Source: CAYNWT01 sp964450955
GTDB taxonomy: Bacteria > Planctomycetota > Planctomycetia > Planctomycetales > Planctomycetaceae
NCBI GenBank assembly: GCA_964450955.1
Contig: CAYVFI010000026.1
Location: 42,261-106,260, forward strand
Reading direction: 5' to 3'
Length of the DNA: 64,000 nt
Part shown: piece by piece, positions 8,487-16,778 of the stretch
Position numbering within the stretch: the stretch's first letter is position 1
Layout of the letters: each line of letters opens with the position of its first letter
The notes under the pieces: generated by a model
Told to the model about the DNA's origin: nothing
Database searches by the model: none
What the model saw: the letters and a program-made list of their open reading frames with translations, nothing else
Position numbers and translations under genes: made by a program

Positions 8487-8789
8487 TTAGCAATTGCGTT
8501 CCAGTTCTTCCAGGCGGCTTTTGAGTTCGTCGCGTTCTCGTCGCGTGACTTCGAGATCGAACATCAGGTACTTCACGTCCAGGCGTAGTTGCGAAAGTGC
8601 TTCCTGAACCAAACTCAGGATTCGTCGCCGTCTCGTCACCATCTCCACGACGCGCCCAAACGCTGACTGAACGGCGGCTCGCTCTGCACCCTCTCCCAAG
8701 GTGCAGGCAGCCAGGCCGCTCGCCAGGTCTTTGAGTTCGCCGGGAAGATGTACGTCCGCGTTACGATGGACTCGTTCCGAATCGCTCAT
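8487..8789 (-). CDS. small coiled-coil protein
   Basis: 100 residues. The last 40 (LRLDVKYLMFDLEVTRRERDELKSRLEELE, given in parts) form a heptad-like, charged amphipathic helix, suggesting a coiled coil and oligomerisation. No DNA-binding or enzymatic motif is evident. It is divergent from the large secreted protein at 9177 and convergent with the 7935 gene. Function unknown. Confidence 0.6.
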   Translation of the reverse strand: MSDSERVHRNADVHLPGELKDLASGLAACTLGEGAERAAVQSAFGRVVEMVTRRRRILSLVQEALSQLRLDVKYLMFDLEVTRRERDELKSRLEELERNC

Positions 8790-9176
8790 GCTTTAGCCCT
8801 TTTGACCAGGTTCCCGATATGTGCGATTGTGTAATCCGTGTGGCGAATTCTCAACCGTTCGGCACAAGTACCCTGTGGCACGGGACTTACGGCCGTGCCA
8901 GTTGATCAGCACGGCCCGTAGTACGGGCAGCGGCGACGCAAATCAGGTCTTCAGGTCGATCATAAGTCCAATTAGAATCAGAGGTTTGAACGATCCCGCA
9001 ATCGCCGGTCGAATCGTGAGCCGTACGTCGGACTCCGCGATCGGACTTGAGCGAACGTGGCGGATTCTGCCAGGAAGTCAGGTCAGCGTTCGAGTTCAAC
9101 CTGTCACGGAAGGCGGGTAGTACTGCCAGGATTTCCCGGCTGTACGACATTTGAAACCAGTTGCCATGGACGGCAT
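8790..9176. other. intergenic region between divergent genes, with two strong hairpins
   Basis: 387 bases with no convincing gene. It contains GGCACGG (8877-8883)/CCGTGCC (8893-8899) with a 9-nt loop that includes GACTTAC. It also contains GCCCGTA (8914-8920)/TACGGGC (8922-8928), an almost loopless palindrome. The first resembles the hairpins at 20649 and 55167 in arm length and loop type, so it is probably a dispersed intergenic palindrome. Promoters for both divergent genes should lie here but were not resolved. Confidence 0.5.
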
Positions 9177-11987
9177 GTGAAGAAGCAAACGCGAAGTGCA
9201 ATCCTGCACAGCGTGGTCGGGCTAGCGCTCGTCCTCTGCTTCAACCTGCGCGCGGTGGGGCAGCAGCAGTTTCACGCGGATTCATTTGAAGCAGAAGAAC
9301 TTGGCTGGACGTCACTGTTCCTGCCACGCTCCGAACAGTCTCGCACTCGGGTTGTGCAACACCGTCGAGAGAAAAGTGACTGGAACCAAACGGGTAGCGC
9401 GGAAGTGCTGCGACTGAAAACGGTCGAACGCAACCAGCAAATGATTCTTTCGTACAGCCTGCCGCCAGCCAGGCCGTTTGACGAACTCAAACTGACGCTT
9501 AGGCTAAAATCCAATCAGGAAGGCCTGCGACTGGGCGTTCGCGTCGTATTCGCAGACCACCTGAACCCGCGAACCGGCAAGCCTTTGACAGCGTACATCT
9601 GGGGCGATGTCTACCGCAGCGGCAGCAAGTGGAAGGAACTCACCTGTGCCGCCGATCGTCTGGGCGTCGACCGCGCCGTGCGATGGTTGCGCGAACGGAC
9701 AAACCTCCCGCTAAACACCACCGGGCTCACCTACGTCGATCGCGCGATCCTGATGTGTGATCTGAACCCGGGCAATTCCGAAGTCTCAATCGACGATCTC
9801 AATTTCGGACCCATCGTTTCTCCAAACCGCCTGGCGGCACCAAAAAAAGATCGAGCCGTCAAACCGTGGGAAGCGCAAGACGATACCAACGTCAAATCGC
9901 GTGTCGGAATGCGACTGGGCCAACTGCAGGTTGATGGGAAACCGTTCCTGCCGCGAATGACTGCATGGCACGAAGGCGATTCTGTTGCCCAGCTTAAGCA
10001 AGCCGGTATCAACACGGTTTGGATTGAAGACGCGACCGATACCAGTCTACTGCAGGAACTCGAAGCGGCCGGCATGTATGCCATCGCGGTTCCACCAGCT
10101 CCGCCCGTTCAGCAGCCCGGCACAAGGTTGGTCAATTCTTCCCGAACCCTGCTACCCACAGAAAATTCAAACCTGTTGTTTTGGTATCTCGGAACACGCG
10201 TCACGCCCGGCGATCAAAAGAAGCTCATCAGCTGGTCGAAGTGGCTCAAGACAACCGACCCGGCCCGTCGTCCGCTGATGGCCGATGTTACCGGTGCCGA
10301 ACGGCTGTATTCGCGGCACGTTAACCTGCTGGGGCTTAGTCGCCCGGTTCTGGGCACGTCCGTTTCGCTCCGCGATTACCGCAACACATTGTTACAACGC
10401 CGTGCGATGGCTCAGCCCGGAAAATTCATGTGGACCTGGGTGCAGGCAGACGTCCCGGGTGCTCAAGCCAATCGAACCGGCTTGCCGTATGTTTTGGAAC
10501 CAGAACAGCTGCGTCTCCAAACCTACGCAGCCATCGCGGCCGGCAGCAAGGCTGTGGGTTTTTGGAAAACCACGCCGCTCAACAGCACGCGCCCGGGTGA
10601 CGATGAACGTCGGCTGATGATGCATCAATTGAATCTCGAACTTAGTCTCATCGAAGACTGGTTGGCCACCGGACAACTGGCCGGCAGCGTGACGTGCGAA
10701 GCTGGAGCCCAATTGCGGGCTCAGTCGGGAGGGACTATTGCCAAACAGGAGATGCTGAACTTCCTCGCACGGAAGGGTCAGACTTCGAAATCCGGCACAA
10801 TCAAAACCGGCATCCAAAAAACCAACGTCGAAGCCACAATCATCAACTCGAACAAGGGCAAGCTGTTATTGCCTGTGTGGTACTCCGACTCGGCCCAGTT
10901 TGTTCCAAGCGAATTGGTTGCTGAAAATCTAAGCCTGGTTGTTCATGTTCCTCACACACAACGCGAAGCATGGCTGGTCACGACGACCGGTATCCGCAGG
11001 CTGTCAGCACCTCGGCAAGCTGGTGGCGTACGGATTCACCTATCAACGGCCGACCAGCAGACGTTTTTCGACCAAACGGCCATCATCCTGATCACGTCTC
11101 GCCAGGATATTCTTGACGAACTGCGTCTGAAAGTCTCGGCCATAGCCGAAGACAGCGCCAAAACCTCAATCCAACTGGCACAGGCAAAACTGAATCGCAT
11201 CCAAACCGTCGAACAACAGCTGGCGGTTCCCGACAACAGAACAACTTCAACGTTCAATCGCGTCTACCAGATCCTGTCGGCGGCGAGCGTATCGGTTGAG
11301 TCCACCGATTATCACTCGGCCAGACGACAGGCTCAACAAGCCATGCGGCTTCTGCGACGACTACAGCACACGCGGTGGAAGGCGGCCACCGAACCGCTGT
11401 CGTCACCAACGTCCAGCCCACACGCAGTGTCGTACCAAACTCTGCCCGACCACTACGCCATGCTGGAACACATTCGTTCCACACAGCCAACTCGGGTGGC
11501 GCAACTACTGCCCGCAGTTAGCGGCAACGAACCGGACTCTCTTGAGAACAGCGGCTGGCGGCGGTTCACGGGCAAATCGGACACCATCCGCAAGGAGGCT
11601 CAGTTCACCAAAGGCAACCGACGGTACTCGCTGAACATGGTCGCGTCACCCATCGACCGAAAACAGACACCCGAGGTCATTACCGAACCGCCAATCCGAG
11701 TGACCAGCCCGATCCTGCAGTTGACCCAGGGCGAAACTGTTTCCGTCACCGGCCGTGTTCGAATCCCGACAACGATCAGCGGCAATGTGAATGGAGCCAT
11801 GCTGTTTGACAGCATTGGGGGTCCGGCCGGATCTTTGCGATGGCGACGGCAAACCAACGGATGGGTTCCGTTTGACATCCTTCGAGAAGCGGAAACGGAT
11901 ACGCCGTTTTATCTGACGTTTCTGCTGTCCGGGCTGGGGCAAATGCAGGTTTCGGACCTCGAAGTCGTGGTCTATCCGGGTCACTAA
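9177..11987 (+). CDS. large secreted protein, possible TIM-barrel glycosidase-like core
   Basis: 936 residues if translation starts at GTG 9177. That places a basic N-terminus and hydrophobic core (SVVGLALVLCFNLRAVG) as a signal peptide; the open frame extends upstream to 9057 without signal-like sequence. Residues about 55-210 look like a beta-sandwich carbohydrate-binding region. From about 245 (QLQVDGKPFLPRMTAWHEGD then LKQAGINTVWIE) it resembles the start of a beta-galactosidase-like TIM barrel. No catalytic Glu pair could be confirmed. A C-terminal beta domain ends with QMQVSDLEVVVYPGH. Function is inferred only loosely. Confidence 0.7.
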   Translation: MKKQTRSAILHSVVGLALVLCFNLRAVGQQQFHADSFEAEELGWTSLFLPRSEQSRTRVVQHRREKSDWNQTGSAEVLRLKTVERNQQMILSYSLPPARPFDELKLTLRLKSNQEGLRLGVRVVFADHLNPRTGKPLTAYIWGDVYRSGSKWKELTCAADRLGVDRAVRWLRERTNLPLNTTGLTYVDRAILMCDLNPGNSEVSIDDLNFGPIVSPNRLAAPKKDRAVKPWEAQDDTNVKSRVGMRLGQLQVDGKPFLPRMTAWHEGDSVAQLKQAGINTVWIEDATDTSLLQELEAAGMYAIAVPPAPPVQQPGTRLVNSSRTLLPTENSNLLFWYLGTRVTPGDQKKLISWSKWLKTTDPARRPLMADVTGAERLYSRHVNLLGLSRPVLGTSVSLRDYRNTLLQRRAMAQPGKFMWTWVQADVPGAQANRTGLPYVLEPEQLRLQTYAAIAAGSKAVGFWKTTPLNSTRPGDDERRLMMHQLNLELSLIEDWLATGQLAGSVTCEAGAQLRAQSGGTIAKQEMLNFLARKGQTSKSGTIKTGIQKTNVEATIINSNKGKLLLPVWYSDSAQFVPSELVAENLSLVVHVPHTQREAWLVTTTGIRRLSAPRQAGGVRIHLSTADQQTFFDQTAIILITSRQDILDELRLKVSAIAEDSAKTSIQLAQAKLNRIQTVEQQLAVPDNRTTSTFNRVYQILSAASVSVESTDYHSARRQAQQAMRLLRRLQHTRWKAATEPLSSPTSSPHAVSYQTLPDHYAMLEHIRSTQPTRVAQLLPAVSGNEPDSLENSGWRRFTGKSDTIRKEAQFTKGNRRYSLNMVASPIDRKQTPEVITEPPIRVTSPILQLTQGETVSVTGRVRIPTTISGNVNGAMLFDSIGGPAGSLRWRRQTNGWVPFDILREAETDTPFYLTFLLSGLGQMQVSDLEVVVYPGH

Positions 11988-12152
11988 GAACCCCGCAACC
12001 TGAACCATCCTTCCGCGGTTCGGACGCGTACTTTCCGCGGTGGCCAAGACACGCCCCCGGGCGGCGTATAGAATCCGCCCAAGTCAGACGCCCCACGCCG
12101 GCGTCATCCGAATACCGCGAGACGGGGCGAATGCCCCCCGGCCGAGATTGTA

Positions 12153-12692
12153 ATGAAGAACATGTTGATCCCGATTCTCTTCGCCATTGGCACTGCCTGC
12201 TTCTGGGGAATGTACGGTCCGACTATTGGTAACGCTCAGGTGAAGGTTCCGCCGCCGGTAGGCTGGTCGCCGTTTAAGCCATACGTGTTTATCGGAGTCG
12301 CTTATCTGGTTCTCGCCGTCGTCGGCGGACTAGTCGCCATGCACTTTAAGGGCGACACATTCAGCTACAGCGGCGAACACTTCAAACCAGCCAAGTGGGG
12401 CTTCCTTGCCGGACTACTGGGCGCCCTTGGCGCGTTGTGCCTGACGACGGCCATGATGACCAGTAAAGGCAACGCGTTGTTGGTCATGCCAATCGTGTTT
12501 GGTGGAGCGGTCTCGGTGACAGCGTTGTTTTCCGTCTGGAAACTCAAAGGCCACACAACAATCAATCCGATCCTGTACGTCGGCATTGTCATGGTGGTCA
12601 TCGGCGTGGTGATTGTGGCGATGAACACGCCACACGGTCACGCACCCAAAGCAAAACCCGACGCAACCGCTGAAGAAACGCCGGACGCTTAG
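12153..12692 (+). CDS. EamA/DMT-like membrane protein
   Basis: 179 residues with about five membrane segments: IPILFAIGTACFWGMYGP, FIGVAYLVLAVVGGLVAMHF, GFLAGLLGALGALCLTTAMM, LLVMPIVFGGAVSVTALFSVW and ILYVGIVMVVIGVVIVAMN. The arrangement resembles one half of a drug/metabolite transporter. A short Pro/Thr/Glu-rich tail ends the protein. Similar proteins occur in planctomycetes, but no substrate is known to me. It stands alone, 165 bases after the large secreted protein. Confidence 0.7.
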   Translation: MKNMLIPILFAIGTACFWGMYGPTIGNAQVKVPPPVGWSPFKPYVFIGVAYLVLAVVGGLVAMHFKGDTFSYSGEHFKPAKWGFLAGLLGALGALCLTTAMMTSKGNALLVMPIVFGGAVSVTALFSVWKLKGHTTINPILYVGIVMVVIGVVIVAMNTPHGHAPKAKPDATAEETPDA

Positions 12693-12739
12693 AACGCGGT
12701 TGTTCGCACTTTCGCAACGATGACCGCTGGGTTCACAAC

Positions 12740-12810
12740 GTAGTGGACGAGGCAACGAGTCCCAATAGTTCTGTCCGATTCGGAACCTCAGACCTCGTCC
12801 ACTTCCTGAC
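12740..12810. repeat. REP-like palindromic repeat, full unit
   Basis: GTAGTGGACGAGG at 12740-12752 pairs with CCTCGTCCACTTC at 12793-12805 (12 of 13), forming a stem around a 40-base interior. The first 24 bases (12740-12763) recur as a perfect inverted copy at 13261-13284, on the other side of the 12846 gene. Confidence 0.7.
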
Positions 12811-12845
12811 CCAGCCGCAGAAGGTTTGCAGAAGCAAGAACCATC

Positions 12846-13229
12846 ATGGCAGCCGGGTCGCTTACATCAGTGATGACATACTTACTCACGTTCGGACTCT
12901 ATGGCGGGATCCTTGTGGTCGCGTCTCTGAATAAGTCGGCTCCAACAGTTGTCCGCCGGCGGGTCTCAATCGGAGCAATTTTGTGCCTGCTGGGCATGCT
13001 TGGCAGCGCTGTGCTGCAATCATGGATGTCCCGAACGCTGCCCGCTGCTCAGTTTGGGCGGGCAGTACTCGCGGTGGGCATTGTCCGAACCACAATCCAC
13101 CTGACCGGCATCGGCCTGATTGCCTCAGCCGCATTCCTTGATCGATCACCGGAACGCCTCCAGCCACAGGACGGAACCGAGTTGTTCTCGCCACAGGACC
13201 CCAGCGACAACCCATATCGGGCGATGTAG
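12846..13229 (+). CDS. small membrane protein bracketed by inverted repeats
   Basis: 127 residues with three hydrophobic segments: MTYLLTFGLYGGILVVAS, RVSIGAILCLLGMLGSAVL and GIVRTTIHLTGIGLIASAAF. The C-terminus is soluble and Pro-rich (LFSPQDPSDNPYRAM). No family is recognised, though similar DNPY-ending membrane proteins are frequent in planctomycetes. It lies between a REP-like unit at 12740-12810 and an inverted copy at 13233-13284, and is convergent with the prepilin peptidase gene. Confidence 0.6.
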   Translation: MAAGSLTSVMTYLLTFGLYGGILVVASLNKSAPTVVRRRVSIGAILCLLGMLGSAVLQSWMSRTLPAAQFGRAVLAVGIVRTTIHLTGIGLIASAAFLDRSPERLQPQDGTELFSPQDPSDNPYRAM

Positions 13230-13232
13230 GCG

Positions 13233-13289
13233 GGTTCGAAGTGAGACGAACAACCGGGCGGGGACTCGTTGCCTCGTCCACTACCTGAC
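13233..13289. repeat. REP-like repeat, inverted half copy
   Basis: 13261-13284 is the perfect reverse complement of 12740-12763 (24 bases). The inner side, 13233-13260, is an imperfect reverse complement of 12764-12790. CCTCGTCCACTACCTGAC at 13272-13289 matches 12793-12810 in 17 of 18 positions. It abuts the stop codon of the prepilin peptidase. Confidence 0.7.
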
Positions 13290-14611
13290 TATCGCCCGTT
13301 GCGCCAGACGTCGTTTTGGTTCAAACCGCGGCCGCTTAGCGAACCTTCCCAGCCGGGTCGTTTCCACTGGCCTTGCTGTTCGTCAATCGATTCACCGGCC
13401 AGGTAGTGCAGCGTGTCGGCAGATGACCAACCCACGTCAACGACTTCTTCTTCATAAAGTGGGATGCCCAGCAAACGCTTACCAATTTGCATGACCCACA
13501 GGCAAACAAACAGCGCTACACACATGAAGATTGCGACAATAAAGATGCCGACCCCAAGGTCGAAGTACGTGTGAGCCAGTGGCCAGATTTGTTCCCAAAA
13601 CAACAACAGCAGCAGCGTCGCCAGGCTGAGATAAGGACCGTAGGGCATCTCCTTCTTCCAGCCAGTCAGCGACGCGAAGAGCACCACGACCATCGCACAC
13701 AGTGGAGCGAGAAAGAAGACGACGACCACGGGCTGCCAGCCAATGAAGCTGCCAATCGCGGCCATCAGTGTGACATCGCCCATGCCCATTGCTTCTTTCC
13801 GAAGCACTTTCTCACCAATCACCCGGACCGCAAGAACCGTACCGGCACCAACAATCAGCCCCATCAGGCTGACAAGAAATCCATGCAAATGCGGATAGGC
13901 TCTGGCGAACTTAATCGCGTCAAAATCAAAGACCAACCACGATAAAGAATCGGGCAACAAGCCGGCGATCATGTTGTGATTGGAAACAGAAGCAAACCAG
14001 ACTGGAACCAAAAACATCTGCCCCAGCACCGTGGACGCGATCAACGCGAAGACCAATGGCGGCATCGTGCAGCCATCCGGAATGAGATATGTTTCCAGAT
14101 CGATAAATGTCGCGACAACCAGCGTCTCAATCAGCACCATGTGAAACAAGTACCGCAGGTGCATCCACACAATCGCCGTAGTGCCCCAAATCGACCCCAG
14201 TTTCTGAGGCCCAAGCTCTGGTTCCACACAACACTGGGCATCCCAGTAGGTTTCCAAACCATTTGGCAGCTCAAACAGATAGACCAGAACAAACAGCAGT
14301 CCGTTGCACAGTTCGACCAGCGGATATCGTCCGGAAATTGGCATCCTGCAACTGCGGCACTTCCCCCGCAGCATCAACCAGCCCAAAATCGGAATATTGT
14401 CTCGCGCTAAAATCTCGGTATCGCAACGCGGACAACTCGAACGCCCCCAGACCCCGCGAACCTGAGTCCACGCATCGCGAAAAAAACTAAAGCGGCCGGT
14501 CGATTCGTACTTCGGAAACCTGTGAATGCAAACATTCAGAAAGCTGCCGAAGACGCACCCAAACAGAAAAACAAAAAACGAAATGAACCACAAAGGGTAG
14601 TCACCAGACAT
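13289..14611 (-). CDS. prepilin peptidase (A24 family)
   Basis: 440 residues, a polytopic membrane protein. It cleaves and N-methylates type IV prepilin or type II pseudopilin leaders at the inner membrane. The N-terminal domain has the family FGSFLNVCIHRFP motif and two CxxC pairs (CPRCDTEI, CRSCRMP). The aspartyl protease signatures are ATFIDLETYLIPDG and GMGDVTLMAAIG. At 440 residues it is longer than the usual 250-290, with extra loops in the middle and a soluble C-terminal tail. Its ATG overlaps the aroK stop codon by one base (TAATG), indicating translational coupling in the mutL-aroDE-aroK run. The symbol (pilD/gspO type) is not assigned. Confidence 0.9.
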   Translation of the reverse strand: MSGDYPLWFISFFVFLFGCVFGSFLNVCIHRFPKYESTGRFSFFRDAWTQVRGVWGRSSCPRCDTEILARDNIPILGWLMLRGKCRSCRMPISGRYPLVELCNGLLFVLVYLFELPNGLETYWDAQCCVEPELGPQKLGSIWGTTAIVWMHLRYLFHMVLIETLVVATFIDLETYLIPDGCTMPPLVFALIASTVLGQMFLVPVWFASVSNHNMIAGLLPDSLSWLVFDFDAIKFARAYPHLHGFLVSLMGLIVGAGTVLAVRVIGEKVLRKEAMGMGDVTLMAAIGSFIGWQPVVVVFFLAPLCAMVVVLFASLTGWKKEMPYGPYLSLATLLLLLFWEQIWPLAHTYFDLGVGIFIVAIFMCVALFVCLWVMQIGKRLLGIPLYEEEVVDVGWSSADTLHYLAGESIDEQQGQWKRPGWEGSLSGRGLNQNDVWRNGR

Positions 14612-15195
14612 TACGAATCGTCTCCGTAGCCCAGTGCTTGTGTCACTTCTTTGTAGACCGCTTCAATCACGCTATCGCCATCAAGTCCATCGGTGTCAAT
14701 CACAATTGTTGCCGCATCAGCATACAGCTTTGTTCGAAGATTTAGCACCTCAGCGATTTCGGCTCGCTGATCAGCGTGATCTGTCAAACTGGGCCGTTGC
14801 TGTTTTGTCGTGTCAGCGTCCGCAGTCAGCCGCCGAAGTATCGTTTCAACCGACGCCTGCAACCAAACCACCGGACCGGCAGCCGCAATGTCTCCACGAG
14901 TATCTACGTCCAAAATCGCTCCGCCGCCGGACGACAAAACCAATTTGTGCTGCTTCAACAGGCCGGAAATGACTTCTCGTTCGGTTCTCCGGAACCCGGC
15001 TTCGCCGTCGTCACTAAAGATTTGGGCAATCGTCCGGCCGGCCCTGGCTTCCACTTCCTGGTCGCTATCAGCAAACGCCCAACCCAATCGCCTGGCCAGT
15101 TCCGGTGCGACCGTGGACTTTCCCGTCGCACGGTAACCGATCAGCGTCACCACAAGCGGGTGACCTGCAAGCGGGTGACCCAGGACCGAGTTCAT
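14611..15195 (-). CDS. aroK: shikimate kinase
   Basis: 194 residues. It phosphorylates shikimate to shikimate 3-phosphate with ATP in the cytoplasm. It has the Walker A motif GYRATGKST (about 19-27), the shikimate-binding DSDQEVEARAG region (Asp of FADSD), GFRRTEREVI and the GGGAIL loop, followed by a lid region with RRLTADADTTKQQRPSL. It overlaps the upstream aroDE gene by 4 bases (ATGA) and the downstream prepilin peptidase by 1, so the three genes are probably translated as a coupled unit. Confidence 0.95.
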   Translation of the reverse strand: MNSVLGHPLAGHPLVVTLIGYRATGKSTVAPELARRLGWAFADSDQEVEARAGRTIAQIFSDDGEAGFRRTEREVISGLLKQHKLVLSSGGGAILDVDTRGDIAAAGPVVWLQASVETILRRLTADADTTKQQRPSLTDHADQRAEIAEVLNLRTKLYADAATIVIDTDGLDGDSVIEAVYKEVTQALGYGDDS

Positions 15196-16679
15196 CGTCG
15201 AGCCGCCGAGAGGCCTCGTCTCAGTGTCTCACGCATGTACTCAATCGGCGGTTCCTGGCCCGTAAAGATTTTGAACTGATGGGCGGCCTGCCGAACAAAC
15301 ATGTCCAAACCGCTCACCGTCGCACACCCACGCGCGGCCGCGTTCTTGAGGAATAGTGTGTTCTCAGGTGTGTAAACCGTATCAAAAGCAATCGCACCAT
15401 CACGCAACCAGTGCTCGTCGTACGGCGTCTCATCCACTTTCGGATGCATTCCAACCGACGTGCAGTTGATGACAACTTCAGCGTGTTCAGAACCGCGGTT
15501 CTCCCAGTTGATGTGTTGGCAGCCAAGTTCTGACGCCAGGTTTTGACCGCGACCACGACCGCGGTTGGCAATCACAACTGCCGAACCCTTCCGAACCAAC
15601 GCCAGCCCGACGGCTCGAGCCACCCCACCAGCACCGAGAATCAAAACGCGGCGACCTTCCAACGTTCGGCCCGATTCATCGTCGTGTTCATCCAGCACAG
15701 CCTGCAATGCATCCAATGCCGCTGAGTAATCCGTGTTGGTCGATTTCCAAAATCCGTCGTCCTTGAACAACGTGTTGGCTGCTCCAATGTCTCGGGCTCC
15801 GTCGTCGGGCGTGCCTTTCGCCAATGCTTCTTCTTTGTGAGGAATTGTGACGCTGTAACCCTCGATGCCCAGTCGATCGAATTCCTGCAACGTATCGCCC
15901 AACAATTCCGGCGGAACTCGAAACGGAATGTAAACCGCGTTCAGCTTCTGCTTTCGAAACGCCGCGTTATGAACCAGCGGACTGTGACTGTGGGCGACCG
16001 GGTCACCCAAAAGTCCAAAGACCTTCGTATCGCCATCAATCTTATTGAACCCATACAACGCGCGGGTTTCGGCGTAGGACAGTTGGCCTGGAGCAAGCTC
16101 GCGTTCTTTACTGAAGCTGGCGTAAGTGAATGGCGAACCGTACTTGCCGCACAGCAACCGGCTGGGGATACCAAGTTCGCCCATACAAAAGCCAACAACC
16201 GGAATTTTGGCCGATTGCACCACTTCCAACATCCGCACGTTGTCGCTGGGTGCGTTGGCCATCGTCACAATTTTGACGATATCCGGATCTTTCTCACTTA
16301 GGCTCTCCAAAATGTCCGGCAGGTGCAGCGGCGTTTCGTCGAAGTTGTGGTAACTCACAATTCGCTTCGTGTCGCCGTACCGCGGAATCTTGCCGGCGAT
16401 CTCGCCTTCCAAATCAACGTACTCGACACCCGAAACAATTGCTTCCCGCAGAATGGCCAACCGCTGGTCTTCGGTTCCTCGCCAACGACCGCGATCGTCG
16501 GTCGTGCGACACGTGATGACAACAGGCGTGGGCCGGTCTTTGATCAGCCTGGCCACATCAGGCCGGCGACGGAGCCAATCCAGTCGCAGCTCAACCAGCT
16601 TGGCGCCTTTTCCCGCCAGGTGTTTGTGTTCGGCAACAACCATTTTGTGCCGGGTTCTACCAATGCTTACACAAATCAT
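15192..16679 (-). CDS. aroDE: bifunctional 3-dehydroquinate dehydratase / shikimate dehydrogenase
   Basis: 495 residues in two fused domains that catalyse consecutive shikimate pathway steps. Residues about 1-215 form a type I dehydroquinase: YVDLEGE, IVSYHNFDETP (catalytic His) and DIVKIVTMAN (Schiff-base Lys). Residues about 220-495 are shikimate dehydrogenase: GDPVAHSHSPLVHNAAF, YSVTIPHKE (Lys), NTDYSAALDAL, the NADP-binding loop LGAGGVARAVG and CTSVGMHP. Such AroD-AroE fusions are known from plants, chlamydiae and planctomycetes. Start MICVSIGRT is typical. It lies 99 bases after mutL and overlaps aroK by four bases. Confidence 0.95.
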   Translation of the reverse strand: MICVSIGRTRHKMVVAEHKHLAGKGAKLVELRLDWLRRRPDVARLIKDRPTPVVITCRTTDDRGRWRGTEDQRLAILREAIVSGVEYVDLEGEIAGKIPRYGDTKRIVSYHNFDETPLHLPDILESLSEKDPDIVKIVTMANAPSDNVRMLEVVQSAKIPVVGFCMGELGIPSRLLCGKYGSPFTYASFSKERELAPGQLSYAETRALYGFNKIDGDTKVFGLLGDPVAHSHSPLVHNAAFRKQKLNAVYIPFRVPPELLGDTLQEFDRLGIEGYSVTIPHKEEALAKGTPDDGARDIGAANTLFKDDGFWKSTNTDYSAALDALQAVLDEHDDESGRTLEGRRVLILGAGGVARAVGLALVRKGSAVVIANRGRGRGQNLASELGCQHINWENRGSEHAEVVINCTSVGMHPKVDETPYDEHWLRDGAIAFDTVYTPENTLFLKNAAARGCATVSGLDMFVRQAAHQFKIFTGQEPPIEYMRETLRRGLSAARR

Positions 16680-16778
16680 GAGGCGAAAGTTTGCCGTCCA
16701 GGTTGAGTTGAATTTGGGATCGCGGGCGCTGAGGAATTGTAGCTTGAGCAGCCACTCAGGCGGCAGAAAAGCCGCCGA

